From NCBI GenBank assembly GCA_900757655.1, contig CAAEOT010000026.1, positions 1 through 64,000 on the forward strand: a stretch of 64,000 bases of DNA, read 5' to 3'. Below, one piece after another: positions 23,824-33,167 of this stretch (within the stretch, counting starts at the first letter, position 1; each line of letters opens with the position of its first letter). The notes under the pieces are model-generated. The model saw nothing but the letters and a program-made list of their open reading frames with translations, ran no database searches and had not been told where the DNA came from. The stretch comes from an uncultured Oscillospiraceae bacterium (GTDB lineage: Bacteria; Bacillota; Clostridia; Oscillospirales; Oscillospiraceae). The position numbers were made by a program, and so were the translations under genes.

Positions 23824-24867
23824 TCACCATTTATTGATGACCTTCTCGGCGAAGCCGGGGAGGTCTTTGACATTCAGTACCGTGCCGTCGTCGAGCACGG
23901 CGCGGCCGTTGAACACGCCGAACACCTGGTGTTGGTCGGACTTGATGAGTCCCACGTTTGAGCAGCTCGCGCGGTCGAGCACGGGGGTGTAGTCCATCTC
24001 AAAGCGGCCGTCGTCGCTCGTGAAGGTCCAGGGCCGCATGTAGTCCGGCGTGGCCCTGCCGCCGTCGCCGGGGATGTGGAAGGTGACCTGGCTGAGCTTG
24101 TGCGCCCGGCCCTTGTAAAAGAGCATGTTCTCGCTCGCGGCGCTCGTGTTGCCGAAGCCGTAGCCGATGTTGAAGCCGAATTTCTCCCCGTCCACGAGAC
24201 CGGAGGCGCTGCCCCAGTACCACGTGTTTTTGTACGTCCACACGCCGCGGCCCCAGTCGAGCACGGCGAAGCTGTCCGCCGGGTCGAAGGTATATGTGCG
24301 GTTGTGGTAGCCGTAGGTCACGGTGCCCTCGGCGCGCATACAGTTGATCTTCTGATTGTAGTAGAAGTGCTTGTCCTTGTCAAAGGGCGTGGCGATGACC
24401 ATGGACTCAGACGGGATGTCCGTGAGCGTGACCTTCGCGTACAGCGAGCCCTCGGGGCCAAAGTTTTTCATCTGCGCGATGAGCACGCGGCGGTCTCCCT
24501 CATTCTTGAAGAGAATGCTGTAGTTCCGGCCGGAGCTGCCCACGTCGCCGGTCTCGCTGCTCTCGGGCAGGCCGACGCGGCCGTTGGTGAAGGCCTTCAT
24601 CGGGCTTTTCGTGATCTCCCATCCCTCGTCGAGGTTGAGCAGGGAGATGGAGTCGAGCCCCATGTAGCTGTTGTCCGCGATGGTCAGCGCCAGGGCGAAG
24701 TGGCCGTTGTTGATGCAGTAGTAGTCCCATTCCTTGATGCGCAGCTTGTTGGCTTTGATGTCATTCCGGCGGTAGACGGGCAGCAGGGTCTTCGCGTAGC
24801 CAGGCTCTGTCAGGTTGCCGCTCGCGTCGAGCAGGGGGCGGCGCTCGGTGATCTCGTGCTGATTCAT
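23824..24867 (-). CDS. DUF2804 family protein
   Basis: 347 residues, no signal peptide, function unknown. Family features are visible: an N-terminal RRPLLDASGNL, then KLRIKEWDYYCI, SMVIATPFDKDKHFYYNQKI, VLDWGRGVWTYKNTWYWGS and KSDQHQVFG near the C-terminus. Tryptophan- and aspartate-rich conserved patches suggest a beta-rich, lipocalin-like or enzyme fold, but no catalytic role is established. Start at 24867 overlaps the stop of the DnaI-like gene (ATGA), so it is the third gene of the dnaD operon, an unexpected partner for replication proteins. Confidence 0.88.
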   Translation of the reverse strand: MNQHEITERRPLLDASGNLTEPGYAKTLLPVYRRNDIKANKLRIKEWDYYCINNGHFALALTIADNSYMGLDSISLLNLDEGWEITKSPMKAFTNGRVGLPESSETGDVGSSGRNYSILFKNEGDRRVLIAQMKNFGPEGSLYAKVTLTDIPSESMVIATPFDKDKHFYYNQKINCMRAEGTVTYGYHNRTYTFDPADSFAVLDWGRGVWTYKNTWYWGSASGLVDGEKFGFNIGYGFGNTSAASENMLFYKGRAHKLSQVTFHIPGDGGRATPDYMRPWTFTSDDGRFEMDYTPVLDRASCSNVGLIKSDQHQVFGVFNGRAVLDDGTVLNVKDLPGFAEKVINKW

Positions 24868-25844
24868 GCTTCGCGCTCCTTTTTGATCTGCCGGATGTCC
24901 CGTCCCACGAACGGGAGCGTCTGGTATTCGCCCTCGATGCGCGACAGGATCTGCGGCGTGTATTTTTTCTGCAGCTCCTCGTTGGAGCAGTTCGTGCTGA
25001 TGATGGTGGCCTTTTTGCGCGTCAGGCGCGTGTTGATGAGCGTGTAGAGCGCGCTCGTGGAATAGGCCGTGATCATCTCGGTGCCGAGATCGTCGAGGAT
25101 CATCAGGTCGCAGCCGAGATACTGCTCCACGCGCTGCGCGGCGGCCTCGCCGTCGGCGCTGCTGCGCTGGAACTTTGCGCACTCGAACGCGTCGAGCGCG
25201 CTCGCGGCCGTCTCGTAGGCGACGGCGTAGCCCGCGCCCGCGACGACACGCGCGATGCACGCCGACAGGTATGTCTTGCCCAGCCCCGTGCCGCCCTGCA
25301 GCAGCAGGTTCATCGTCCCGGGGCGGAACGTCTGCGCAAACGTGCGGCAGACCTGAAACACGCGCTCCATCTTCGGCCGCGCGCTCTCGTCGTAGAGCGT
25401 CAGGTCGAAGTGCTCAAACGACTCGTCGCCGTGCTGCAGCAGGCGACTGAGGTCGCGCGTGAGCTCGGCGTTGTAGCGCCGCAGCAGGCATTCGCACGGC
25501 TGCCCCTGCACGTAGCCCGTGTCATGGCAGTGGGGGCAGTCGTAAAGATCGTCGGTATAATCCACCGGCAGGTGGTACGCCGTCAGCAGCTCGGCGCGCT
25601 GCGCCTGCGTGTCGAGGTTCGCGCGCTCGAGCGCGCGCAGCTCGTCCGTCGGGTCGCTGCCGTGGCGCATCGTCAGACCGACGAGCGTGATCATCTGCTG
25701 CTGCAGCGTCTGGTCGAGCGCGCGCAGCCCGGGCACGCGGCGGTACGCATCGTCCACGCGGCGGCGGTGTTCGCGCTCATTTTCCGCGCGCCGCTGCGCG
25801 ATCTGCTCGCGGGCGCGCGCCAGATAGATCCCATTGCGGGCCAT
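24864..25844 (-). CDS. DnaI/DnaC-like helicase loader ATPase
   Basis: 326-residue AAA+ protein that loads the replicative helicase. N-terminal half has a zinc-binding cluster (YDCPHCHDTGYV and PCECLL); Walker A is LLLQGGTGLGKTYLSA, Walker B is LMILDDLGTE, followed by sensor-type IISTNCSNEEL and an arginine-finger-like ILSRIEG. This arrangement matches Firmicute primosomal loaders. It lies 12 bp after the DnaD-domain gene, the usual partner in helicase loading. Start ATG at 25844 with AGGAGG upstream. Confidence 0.92.
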   Translation of the reverse strand: MARNGIYLARAREQIAQRRAENEREHRRRVDDAYRRVPGLRALDQTLQQQMITLVGLTMRHGSDPTDELRALERANLDTQAQRAELLTAYHLPVDYTDDLYDCPHCHDTGYVQGQPCECLLRRYNAELTRDLSRLLQHGDESFEHFDLTLYDESARPKMERVFQVCRTFAQTFRPGTMNLLLQGGTGLGKTYLSACIARVVAGAGYAVAYETAASALDAFECAKFQRSSADGEAAAQRVEQYLGCDLMILDDLGTEMITAYSTSALYTLINTRLTRKKATIISTNCSNEELQKKYTPQILSRIEGEYQTLPFVGRDIRQIKKEREA

Positions 25845-25856
25845 GCCGGTCCCTCC

Positions 25857-26855
25857 TTAGGTGTTGGTCTGCTCCATCTTGCGGAGCAGCTGTTCCACGC
25901 GGTCGAGATCGTCGCGCTCGGCCGCCGGGGCGGCGGTATTCGCCGCGCGGCGCTTGTTCGCTGCGCGCGGGTCGCCGGTCTCGATCTCCTCGGGCGTGTG
26001 CAGTCCTTTTTCGTGCCAGCTCATGAGGATGCGGTTGAGGTACGCCCACTTGCGCGCCCCGGTCGCCACGACCGTGCGGTCGTATGCCTCGGCGATGGCG
26101 TCGCAGCCGAAGCCCATGTCCAGCCAGCTGGCGATGTAGCCGCGCTCGGTGCGGCTCGGCGCACGGTCATGGATCTGCAGCACCTGCAGCACCTGCTGCG
26201 CCAGCTCCTGCCGCGCCTGTCTGCGCTGTAAGTATTCCTCCGCCTGCGCCGTCGTGTGGATCTCCTGATCGGCCCACTCGTAGGCCTCCTTTTCGATCCG
26301 GCGCATCGTCGGCGTGCCGGCGTGGCCGCGCTCGGCGCGGTATTCCTGAAACACGTAGTGGATCAGCTCCATGAGCACGTCGGCCGGGAGACCCAGATAG
26401 TCGCGCAGGCCCAGGAGCATATTCATCTCGGGCGTTGTGAGCTTGCGGCCGTAGAGCTGCTCGGCCTCGCGGCGCACGGTCTGCATCGGCTCGTCGCTGA
26501 GCATCCGGCTGGCGATGTCCTCGGCCGTGTACTGCGGCAGTTCAGCCGCGGGCACGAGCTTCGGCTCGGCCGTGACCGGCTTGTCCGCGGCGGCTGCCGT
26601 GCGGCCGGCCGGGGCGGGCGCCGCCCTCCCTGCGGCGGAGACGAGCCCAAGCGCGCACAGCCGCTCCATCGTCTGGCGCAGTTCGCGCTCCGTCAGGCCG
26701 ATGCTCTCGGCGGGAAACGGCTTTCCGCCGGCGCGCAGCAGCGCCAGATATGTCAGGGCGCAGCGCCCGTCTTTTTCCCGCAGCAGCTTGTCCACTTCCT
26801 CGACCGGCAGCGACAGGCACACCGGCCGCGACAGCGTAAATTCGGCTCGATCCAT
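25857..26855 (-). CDS. DnaD-domain primosomal protein
   Basis: 332 residues. Two DnaD-like helical regions: the N-terminal winged-helix part (1-75, with EVDKLLREKDGRCALTYLAL) and the C-terminal DnaB_2/DnaD domain (about 115-300, ending with ARKWAYLNRILMSW, a family signature). They are separated by an alanine/proline-rich linker (AAPAPAGRTAAAADK). It is thought to remodel DNA and help the next protein in the operon, the DnaI-like ATPase, load helicase. Start at 26855. Own promoter at 26898-26926. Confidence 0.9.
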   Translation of the reverse strand: MDRAEFTLSRPVCLSLPVEEVDKLLREKDGRCALTYLALLRAGGKPFPAESIGLTERELRQTMERLCALGLVSAAGRAAPAPAGRTAAAADKPVTAEPKLVPAAELPQYTAEDIASRMLSDEPMQTVRREAEQLYGRKLTTPEMNMLLGLRDYLGLPADVLMELIHYVFQEYRAERGHAGTPTMRRIEKEAYEWADQEIHTTAQAEEYLQRRQARQELAQQVLQVLQIHDRAPSRTERGYIASWLDMGFGCDAIAEAYDRTVVATGARKWAYLNRILMSWHEKGLHTPEEIETGDPRAANKRRAANTAAPAAERDDLDRVEQLLRKMEQTNT

Positions 26856-26897
26856 GCAATTACCCCTCGGGTCTGTAGAAATTCATGATAGATTCAC

Positions 26898-26926
26898 ATT
26901 ATAGCATGAAAATTGACTTGTAGCAA
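26898..26926 (-). promoter_or_regulatory. Promoter for dnaD operon
   Basis: On the minus strand TTGCTA (26926-26921), 17-bp spacer, TATAAT (26903-26898). It is divergent from, and overlaps, the U32 peptidase promoter. Confidence 0.75.
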
Positions 26927-26947
26927 GAGCGCCTGCTGTGCTATAAT
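26918..26947 (+). promoter_or_regulatory. Promoter for U32 peptidase operon
   Basis: TTGTAG (26918-26923), 18-bp spacer, TATAAT (26942-26947) preceded by TGC (extended -10). Its -35 region overlaps that of the dnaD promoter on the other strand. Confidence 0.65.
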
Positions 26948-26980
26948 GCTATATGTATGACTATAACTGGGAGTGGGTCT

Positions 26981-29074
26981 ATGCTGGAACTGCTGGCGCC
27001 TGCGGGCAACCTCGATGCCGTCATTGCGGCGGTGCAAAACGGGGCGGACGCGGTGTATATGGGCTTTGGCGACGGGTTCAACGCGCGCCGGAGCGCCGAT
27101 AATTTCACACAGGAGTCGTTTGCCAAGGCCGTGCGCTACTGCCACATCCGCGGCTGCAAGGTCTACGTCACGCTCAACACCCTCGTGGGCGACCGCGAGA
27201 TGGACGCCGCCGCCGCGCTCGCGCAGCAGGCGTCGGACGCCGGGGCGGACGCGATCCTTGTGCAGGATCTGGGCCTCGCGCGCGTGCTGCGCGCCGCCCT
27301 GCCGGACATTCCGCTGCACGCCAGCACGCAGATGAGCATCCACAATCTCGCCGGGGTCGAGGCCGCGGCCGAGATGGGCATCACCCGCGCCGTGCTCGCG
27401 CGCGAGCTCTCGCTCGAGCAGATCCGCTTCATCTCGCAGCACGCGAGCATCGAAACCGAGGTGTTCGTGCACGGGGCGCTGTGCTTCTGCTATTCCGGCC
27501 AGTGCTATATGAGCGCGCTCATCGGCCGCCGCAGCGGCAACCGCGGCGCCTGCGCGCAGCCGTGCCGCATGCAGTACAGCATGGGCGGCCGCATGGACGA
27601 GTACCCGCTGAGCCTGCGCGACAACTGCCTGGCAGACTACTTGCAGCAGCTCGCCGACGCGGGCGTCGCCTGCGTGAAGATCGAGGGCCGCATGAAGCGG
27701 CCGGAGTACGTCGCCGTGGTCACGGACGTGTACGCCCGCTGCATTCATGAGCACCGCGTGCCCACGCCGGAGGAAAACGACCGGCTCGCGCTGGCGTTTT
27801 CGCGCCAGGGTTTCACGCAGGGCTACCTGCTCGGCAAAAAGGGGCCGGACATGCTTGGCACCCGCGCGGCCGAGCCCGACCGCGAGACCGAGAAGATGTT
27901 TACCGCCGCGCGCAAGGCGTATGCCGACGGCGAGCGCCGCCGCGTGCCCGTGAAGTTTTATGCCAAGGTGCAGAGCGGCGAGCCGGTCATGGCCGCCGTC
28001 ATGGACGCCGAGGGGCACCGCGCCGTGCTCACCGGCCCCGTGCCGGAGCCCGCGCAGCGCGCGCCGCTGACCGCGCAGAGCCTCGCCGACCAGTTTGCCA
28101 AAACGGGCGGCACGCCCTACTATTCCACCGGCACTGAGAGCCGCATCGACCCGGACCTCTATCTCCCGGCTGCCGCCGTCAACGACCTGCGCCGCCGGCT
28201 CATTACCGGCCTGAAGGAGGAGCGCGCGGCCCTGCCCGAGCGGCGGAGCCTGCCGCTGCCGCAGCTCCCGGAGGGGAAACGCTATTTTGCAGACCCCGTG
28301 CTCATCGTGCAGGTGCATCAGGCCGAGCAGCTCACGCAGGAGCTTGCCGCGCTGCGCCCGGCGTATGTGTACGTGCCGGTCGAGATCCTTGACACGGATT
28401 TCCCGCGCCTTGCCCCGTTTCTGGAGCAGGGGGCGCAGGTCGCGGCGGTGCTGCCGCGCGTCATCACGGACGATCAGGCCGAGGACATGCACGCTATGCT
28501 GGGGCGCGCCGCCGAAAACGGCGTGCAGGAAGCGCTCGTCGGCAACATGGGGCACATCTTCTTCGCCCGCCGCGCCGGTATGCGCGTGCGCGGCGACTTC
28601 GGGCTCAATGTCTTCAACTCCTTCACGGAGGAAGTGCTGCAGCAGGCCGGTCTCGTGAGCGCAACGGCGTCGTTCGAGCTGCGCGTGGCGCAGATCCGCG
28701 ACCTCGCCAAAAGCATCGACACGGAGATGATCGTCTACGGCCGCCTGCCATGCATGATCACCGAGCAGTGCATCATCCGCAACAGCGCGGGCCGCTGCAA
28801 CTGCAAGGTGCCCAACAATCTGGCCGACCGGCGCGGGGCGCTGTTCCCGGTGCTGCCGGCGTTCGGCCACCGCAACCAGATCTTCAACGCGCACAAGCTC
28901 TACCTCGCCGACAAGCATGAGGACTATGAAACGGCGGGGCTCTGGGGTGTGCGCCTCATGTTCACGACCGAGACGCCGCATGAGTGCGTCGCGGTCACGC
29001 AGAGCTACCTGGGCCTGACGGATTACCGCCCGAACGGGCTGACCCGCGGGCTGTATTATCGGGGCGTGGAATGA
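26981..29074 (+). CDS. U32 family peptidase, long form
   Basis: 697 residues. Begins MLELLAPAGNLDAVIAAVQN, then ADAVYMGFGDGFNARRSADN, a classic U32 start. The family signature with clustered cysteines follows: EVFVHGALCFCYSGQCYMS and GNRGACAQPCR, then VACVKIEGRMKRPEYVA. A long C-terminal extension with a further Cys-containing stretch (RCNCKVPNN) fits the DUF3656-containing type. U32 proteins are annotated as collagenase-like peptidases, but several members act in RNA hydroxylation (RlhA, TrhP) or ubiquinone synthesis (UbiU/UbiV), so an RNA-modifying role is equally likely. ATG at 26981 with a GGGAG site. Confidence 0.92.
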   Translation: MLELLAPAGNLDAVIAAVQNGADAVYMGFGDGFNARRSADNFTQESFAKAVRYCHIRGCKVYVTLNTLVGDREMDAAAALAQQASDAGADAILVQDLGLARVLRAALPDIPLHASTQMSIHNLAGVEAAAEMGITRAVLARELSLEQIRFISQHASIETEVFVHGALCFCYSGQCYMSALIGRRSGNRGACAQPCRMQYSMGGRMDEYPLSLRDNCLADYLQQLADAGVACVKIEGRMKRPEYVAVVTDVYARCIHEHRVPTPEENDRLALAFSRQGFTQGYLLGKKGPDMLGTRAAEPDRETEKMFTAARKAYADGERRRVPVKFYAKVQSGEPVMAAVMDAEGHRAVLTGPVPEPAQRAPLTAQSLADQFAKTGGTPYYSTGTESRIDPDLYLPAAAVNDLRRRLITGLKEERAALPERRSLPLPQLPEGKRYFADPVLIVQVHQAEQLTQELAALRPAYVYVPVEILDTDFPRLAPFLEQGAQVAAVLPRVITDDQAEDMHAMLGRAAENGVQEALVGNMGHIFFARRAGMRVRGDFGLNVFNSFTEEVLQQAGLVSATASFELRVAQIRDLAKSIDTEMIVYGRLPCMITEQCIIRNSAGRCNCKVPNNLADRRGALFPVLPAFGHRNQIFNAHKLYLADKHEDYETAGLWGVRLMFTTETPHECVAVTQSYLGLTDYRPNGLTRGLYYRGVE

Positions 29075-29094
29075 CCCGCCCGGGAGGAACGACC

Positions 29095-29667
29095 ATGAAC
29101 TGGATCCTTGCCTCCGGCTCCCCGCGCCGGCGGGAGCTGCTGGAGATGCTCGGCGTGCCGGACCTGACGATCCGGTCGGCCACCGGCCCCGAGCGCGCGA
29201 CGCCGGGCGCCGGCCCGGAGCAGACCGTGCGCGAGCTGTCGCTGCACAAGGCGCAGGAGGTCGCGCAGACCTGCGCGCCGGAGGACATCATCATCGCGGC
29301 GGATACGATCGTGTATCTCGACGGCGCCATCCTCGGCAAGCCGAAGGATCATGACGATGCCGTGCGCATGCTCACGGCCCTGTCCGGGCGCGAGCACATC
29401 GTCTACACCGGCGTCGCCGTGTTGCGCGGCGGCGAGCTGCGGCAGGCGGCCGAGCACACGGCCGTGCGCTTTCGCGCACTCACGCCCGCGGAGATCGAGC
29501 GCTACATCGCCACCGGCGAGCCGATGGACAAGGCCGGGGCCTACGGCATTCAGGGCCGCGGCGCGCTGTTCGTCGCGCATCTGGACGGCGATTATTTCAA
29601 CGTGATGGGCCTGCCGCTGTGCAGGCTGGGACAACTGCTGAACGAACTGGGAGTCGAGTTGCTTTGA
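29095..29667 (+). CDS. maf: Maf family nucleoside triphosphate pyrophosphatase
   Basis: 190-residue housekeeping enzyme that hydrolyses non-canonical or dTTP/UTP nucleotides to monophosphates. N-terminal ILASGSPRRRELLE, then IIIAADTIVYLDG, LGKPKDHDDA and the AGAYGIQGRGALFV block, all Maf signatures. The ATG at 29095 was chosen for the GGGAGGAA site 6 bp upstream and homology start. Its stop overlaps the TTG start of mreC. Maf next to mreCD is a conserved order in Firmicutes. Confidence 0.95.
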   Translation: MNWILASGSPRRRELLEMLGVPDLTIRSATGPERATPGAGPEQTVRELSLHKAQEVAQTCAPEDIIIAADTIVYLDGAILGKPKDHDDAVRMLTALSGREHIVYTGVAVLRGGELRQAAEHTAVRFRALTPAEIERYIATGEPMDKAGAYGIQGRGALFVAHLDGDYFNVMGLPLCRLGQLLNELGVELL

Positions 29668-30512
29668 ACTGGAAAACGTATCTGAAAAAGAAAGGCGCGC
29701 GCGTCGGTGCGATCGTGGTCGCGGTCGTGCTCGTGCTCGCGCTCATCGCCGGGGCGCTCGGCGGCAGGGCGGGGTTCCTTACGAATCTCGACGGCATCGT
29801 GCGCGCGCCGCTGCAGAAGGCTGCGACCGTTACGGCGCAGTGGCTCGAGAGCATCTACGGCTACATTTATAAATATGACCAGCTCAAGGCCGAAAACGAG
29901 CAGCTGCGCACGCAGCTGGCCGAGGCCCAGGCACAGGCGCGCGAGGGGCAGGAGGCGCTGGCGGAAAACGAGCGCTACCGGGACCTGCTGGGCTTCACCC
30001 AGCGGCACACGGACTTTGAGCTCGAGCCCGCGAACGTCGTGTCCTACGGCGCGTCGAACTGGTCGAGCACGCTCACGCTCAGCAAGGGCAGCGACAGCGG
30101 CATCGCGGTCGGTGACTGCGTCATGAACGAGTCCGGTGCCCTCGTCGGTCAGGTCATCGAGACCGGCAGCACCTGGGCGACCGTGCGCACCGTCATCGAC
30201 GTGGATATGAGCGTCGGCGGCTATATCAGCGGCAGCGGCGCGACGGCCATGGTCCTCGGCGACTTCACGCTCATGCAGCAGGGCTGCGTCCGCTTCGGCT
30301 ATCTGGCCGAGGGCATGAGCATCTTCACCGGCGACACCGTGCTCACGTCCGGCAAGGGCGGCGCGTTCCCGGCGGGCCTCGTCGTCGGCACGATCACGGA
30401 TGTGCGCACCGAGGCCGGCGGCCAGCAGACCTACGGCGTCATTACGCCCGCGTGTGACCTCGGCGAGCTGCTGCAGGTATTCGTCATCAAAGACTTTGAC
30501 GTGGTGAGCTGA
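29664..30512 (+). CDS. mreC: Rod shape-determining protein MreC
   Basis: 282 residues. N-terminal cytoplasmic basic tail, one membrane helix (about 10-32), a coiled-coil (about 70-110, QLKAENEQLRTQLAEAQAQA) and a beta-rich extracytoplasmic domain. It is a scaffold for the elongasome with MreD and PBP2. Start is TTG at 29664 overlapping the maf stop (TTGA), with GGGAG about 10 bp upstream; the longer frame from 29619 has no ribosome site and would delay the membrane helix. Confidence 0.93.
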   Translation: MNWKTYLKKKGARVGAIVVAVVLVLALIAGALGGRAGFLTNLDGIVRAPLQKAATVTAQWLESIYGYIYKYDQLKAENEQLRTQLAEAQAQAREGQEALAENERYRDLLGFTQRHTDFELEPANVVSYGASNWSSTLTLSKGSDSGIAVGDCVMNESGALVGQVIETGSTWATVRTVIDVDMSVGGYISGSGATAMVLGDFTLMQQGCVRFGYLAEGMSIFTGDTVLTSGKGGAFPAGLVVGTITDVRTEAGGQQTYGVITPACDLGELLQVFVIKDFDVVS

Positions 30513-30513
30513 C

Positions 30514-31029
30514 ATGTGGGCGGATCTCATCAACAAGGACAAAGTGCACCGCGCGCTCTGGTGCGCGCTGTACATGGCCGTGACGCTCCTGCTGCAGAAT
30601 ACGGTCTTTGCGCACATTGCGCTCTTTGGCGTGCACGCCATGTTCGTTCCGGCGGTCGTCGTGGCGGTCGGCGTGTTCGAGGGCGGCACGTGGGGCGCGG
30701 TGTTCGGCCTCATCGCGGGCTATTTTGGCGCCATGGGCTACCCCGGCACGGGCATGCTCTTTGCCGTGCTCTTCGCGGTCATCGGCTTCGGCGCCGGCAT
30801 GCTCGCGGACTATCTGATCAATAACAGCCTGCTGCCGTTTCTCGTGACGTGCCTGGCTGCGTTTCTGCTCACGGCCTTCTGCCAGATGTTCCGGCTGTGG
30901 ATCTTCCACGGCGCGTCGTTCTGGCGGCTGCTGGCCGTGGCGCTGGGGCAGAGCGTGTTTTCGCTGCCGCTCGCCGTTCCGTATTACTATATCAGCCGTG
31001 CGTTTCACCGCCGGCGTGCCCTGCGCTGA
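30514..31029 (+). CDS. mreD: Rod shape-determining protein MreD
   Basis: 171-residue polytopic membrane protein with five to six helices. Recognisable by position (2 bp after mreC, before a class B PBP) and by the pattern TLLLQNTVFAHIALFGVHAM and the glycine-rich helix WGAVFGLIAGYFGAM. Part of the elongasome that directs lateral wall synthesis. ATG at 30514. Confidence 0.9.
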   Translation: MWADLINKDKVHRALWCALYMAVTLLLQNTVFAHIALFGVHAMFVPAVVVAVGVFEGGTWGAVFGLIAGYFGAMGYPGTGMLFAVLFAVIGFGAGMLADYLINNSLLPFLVTCLAAFLLTAFCQMFRLWIFHGASFWRLLAVALGQSVFSLPLAVPYYYISRAFHRRRALR

Positions 31030-31067
31030 GTGTCTCGGCGCGCCCGCCCCCCGAAAGGATCTTCGCT

Positions 31068-33134
31068 ATGGAAAAACCCATCAAACCCGGCCGCGTCGCC
31101 GCGCTCGCGTGTTTGCTCGCGCTGCTCGTGATCGTGTTCGTCGTCGCGCTCTATAAGCTGCAGATCGTCGACGGCAAGGCGTACTATGAGGAAAACCGCA
31201 ACAGCGTCGCCAGTTCCCAGACCGTGGAGGCCGCGCGCGGCAGCATCCTCGACCGCTACGGCCGTGTGCTCGTGTCGAACACGAGCTGCAATAACCTCAT
31301 CTTCAACCCCGACGACCTCTTTGAGCAGGACGACCCGAACGGCATCCTCCTGCAGATGGCGCGCACCGTCGCTTCCTGCGGCGACACGTATGTCGACGAG
31401 CTGCCGGTCACGTCCGCGCCCCCGTTTGCGTACACGGACATGAACGACACGCAGCGCACGCAGCTCAAGGGCTTTCTCAAATACGCCGGTCTCGACGAGG
31501 AGGCCACGGCCGTGGAGCTCATGAGCTACTGCCGCGAGAAGTTTGAGATCAACAACAACTATTCCGCGGCCGACATGCGCATCATCGCCGGCCTGCGCTA
31601 CTCGATCAAGACGCGCTATATCGACAAGCTCTACCTGCCGGACTATGTGTTCGTCAAGGATGCGAGCATGGAGCTCATCACGTCCCTGAAGGAAAATAAC
31701 GTCCCCGGCTTTGAGGTCACGGTGTCCTATACGCGCCAGTACCACACGAATCTCGCGGCGCACCTGCTCGGCTACACGGGCCTGATGACCGCTGAGGAAT
31801 ACACCACCTACAAGACCCAGGGCTACCCCATGAGCGCGACCGTCGGCAAGGACGGGGCCGAGCTCGCCTTTGAAAAATATCTCCACGGCACGAACGGTAC
31901 GGCCATCGTGACGAAAAACGCCTCCGGCACCGTCACCGGCACGACCTATACCACCGAGCCGGAGCCGGGCAATCAGGTCAGCCTCACAATCGACCTCGAC
32001 CTGCAGTCGGCGGCCGAGCAGTCACTGACCAAGGGCATCGAGAACATGAAGTCGAAGTCCACGAAAAACAGCGACGCCGTCGGCGGCGGCGCGCTCGTGG
32101 CCGTCGATGTGGAGACCGGCCAGCCGCTGGCCATCGCCAACTACCCGACGTATGATTTGCAGACGCTTTTCCAGAGCGAGGAGAATTACAAGGCCGTCTC
32201 CGAGGCGGACAATCAGCCGCTGTTCAACCGTGCGCTGTTGGGCCAGTATTCTCCCGGCTCGACGTTCAAGCCCTGCACGGCCATCGCCGGCCTGACCGAG
32301 GGCGTCATCACCACCGGCACACGCATCCAGTGCACCGGCACGTTCCGCAAGTATGAGGACACCGGCTATGCCCCCAAGTGCTGGATCGCTTCCTCCGGCA
32401 CGACGCACGGCAGCGACAATGTGACCGAGGCCATCCGCGACTCGTGCAACATCTTCTTCTACACCGTCGGCGACAGCCTGCCGATCGACACGCTCGCGCG
32501 CTATGCCGCGGCCTTCGGTCTCGGCGAGCACACCGGCATCGAGCTGCCGGAGAGCACCGGCCAGATGGCCACGGAGGCCGTGAAGAAAAAGCTCGAGAAC
32601 ACGAACTGGTATGTCGGCGACTCGCTGCAGGCGGCCATCGGCCAGTCGTACAGCCTGTTCACGCCGCTGCAGCTGGCGGAGTACTGCGCCACGATCGCCA
32701 ACGGCGGCACGCGCCACAGCGCGTCCATCCTCAAGACCGTACGCAGCTATGACGGCAGCGAGCTCATCTATGAGAATCAGGCCGAGGTGCTCAGCACCGT
32801 CGAGACCAGTGATTATAACTGGGCCGCCGTGCAAAAGGGTATGTACCTCGTTGCCAATGACCGCGCCGGCAGCGCGTACGAGACCTTCGGCAGCTACGGC
32901 GTGAAGGTCGCCGCCAAGACCGGCACCGCCCAGCTGGGCGATAACCAGGTCAACAACGCTATTTTTATCTGCTACGCACCGTATGACAACCCCAAGGTCG
33001 CCGTGGCGGTCGTTGTGGAGCACGGCAGCGCCGGCGCTTCCATCGCCTCCATCGCGCGCGATTTTCTCGACGCATATTTTACCGTCAAGACCGTCAACAC
33101 CGCCCCCGAGAGCGAGCTCTCGCTGCTGCAGTGA
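31068..33134 (+). CDS. mrdA: Penicillin-binding protein 2 (class B transpeptidase)
   Basis: 688 residues. N-terminal membrane anchor (about 10-30), dimerisation domain with AARGSILDRYGRVL, then transpeptidase domain. Catalytic motifs: SxxK in YSPGSTFKPCTA, SxN in RDSCNIFFYTVG and KTG in AAKTGTAQLGD. It crosslinks peptidoglycan during elongation with MreCD encoded just upstream. ATG at 31068 with AAAGGA about 8 bp upstream; the frame reaching back to 30849 is inside mreD. Confidence 0.95.
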   Translation: MEKPIKPGRVAALACLLALLVIVFVVALYKLQIVDGKAYYEENRNSVASSQTVEAARGSILDRYGRVLVSNTSCNNLIFNPDDLFEQDDPNGILLQMARTVASCGDTYVDELPVTSAPPFAYTDMNDTQRTQLKGFLKYAGLDEEATAVELMSYCREKFEINNNYSAADMRIIAGLRYSIKTRYIDKLYLPDYVFVKDASMELITSLKENNVPGFEVTVSYTRQYHTNLAAHLLGYTGLMTAEEYTTYKTQGYPMSATVGKDGAELAFEKYLHGTNGTAIVTKNASGTVTGTTYTTEPEPGNQVSLTIDLDLQSAAEQSLTKGIENMKSKSTKNSDAVGGGALVAVDVETGQPLAIANYPTYDLQTLFQSEENYKAVSEADNQPLFNRALLGQYSPGSTFKPCTAIAGLTEGVITTGTRIQCTGTFRKYEDTGYAPKCWIASSGTTHGSDNVTEAIRDSCNIFFYTVGDSLPIDTLARYAAAFGLGEHTGIELPESTGQMATEAVKKKLENTNWYVGDSLQAAIGQSYSLFTPLQLAEYCATIANGGTRHSASILKTVRSYDGSELIYENQAEVLSTVETSDYNWAAVQKGMYLVANDRAGSAYETFGSYGVKVAAKTGTAQLGDNQVNNAIFICYAPYDNPKVAVAVVVEHGSAGASIASIARDFLDAYFTVKTVNTAPESELSLLQ

Positions 33135-33167
33135 CGGCCGCTGACCAGAAAGAGAGGAGTTATCCAT

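Noticed and set aside
26894..28981. 695-residue minus-strand open frame opposite the U32 gene
   Set aside because: Shadow frame; it also overlaps the divergent promoter region and has no family signature.
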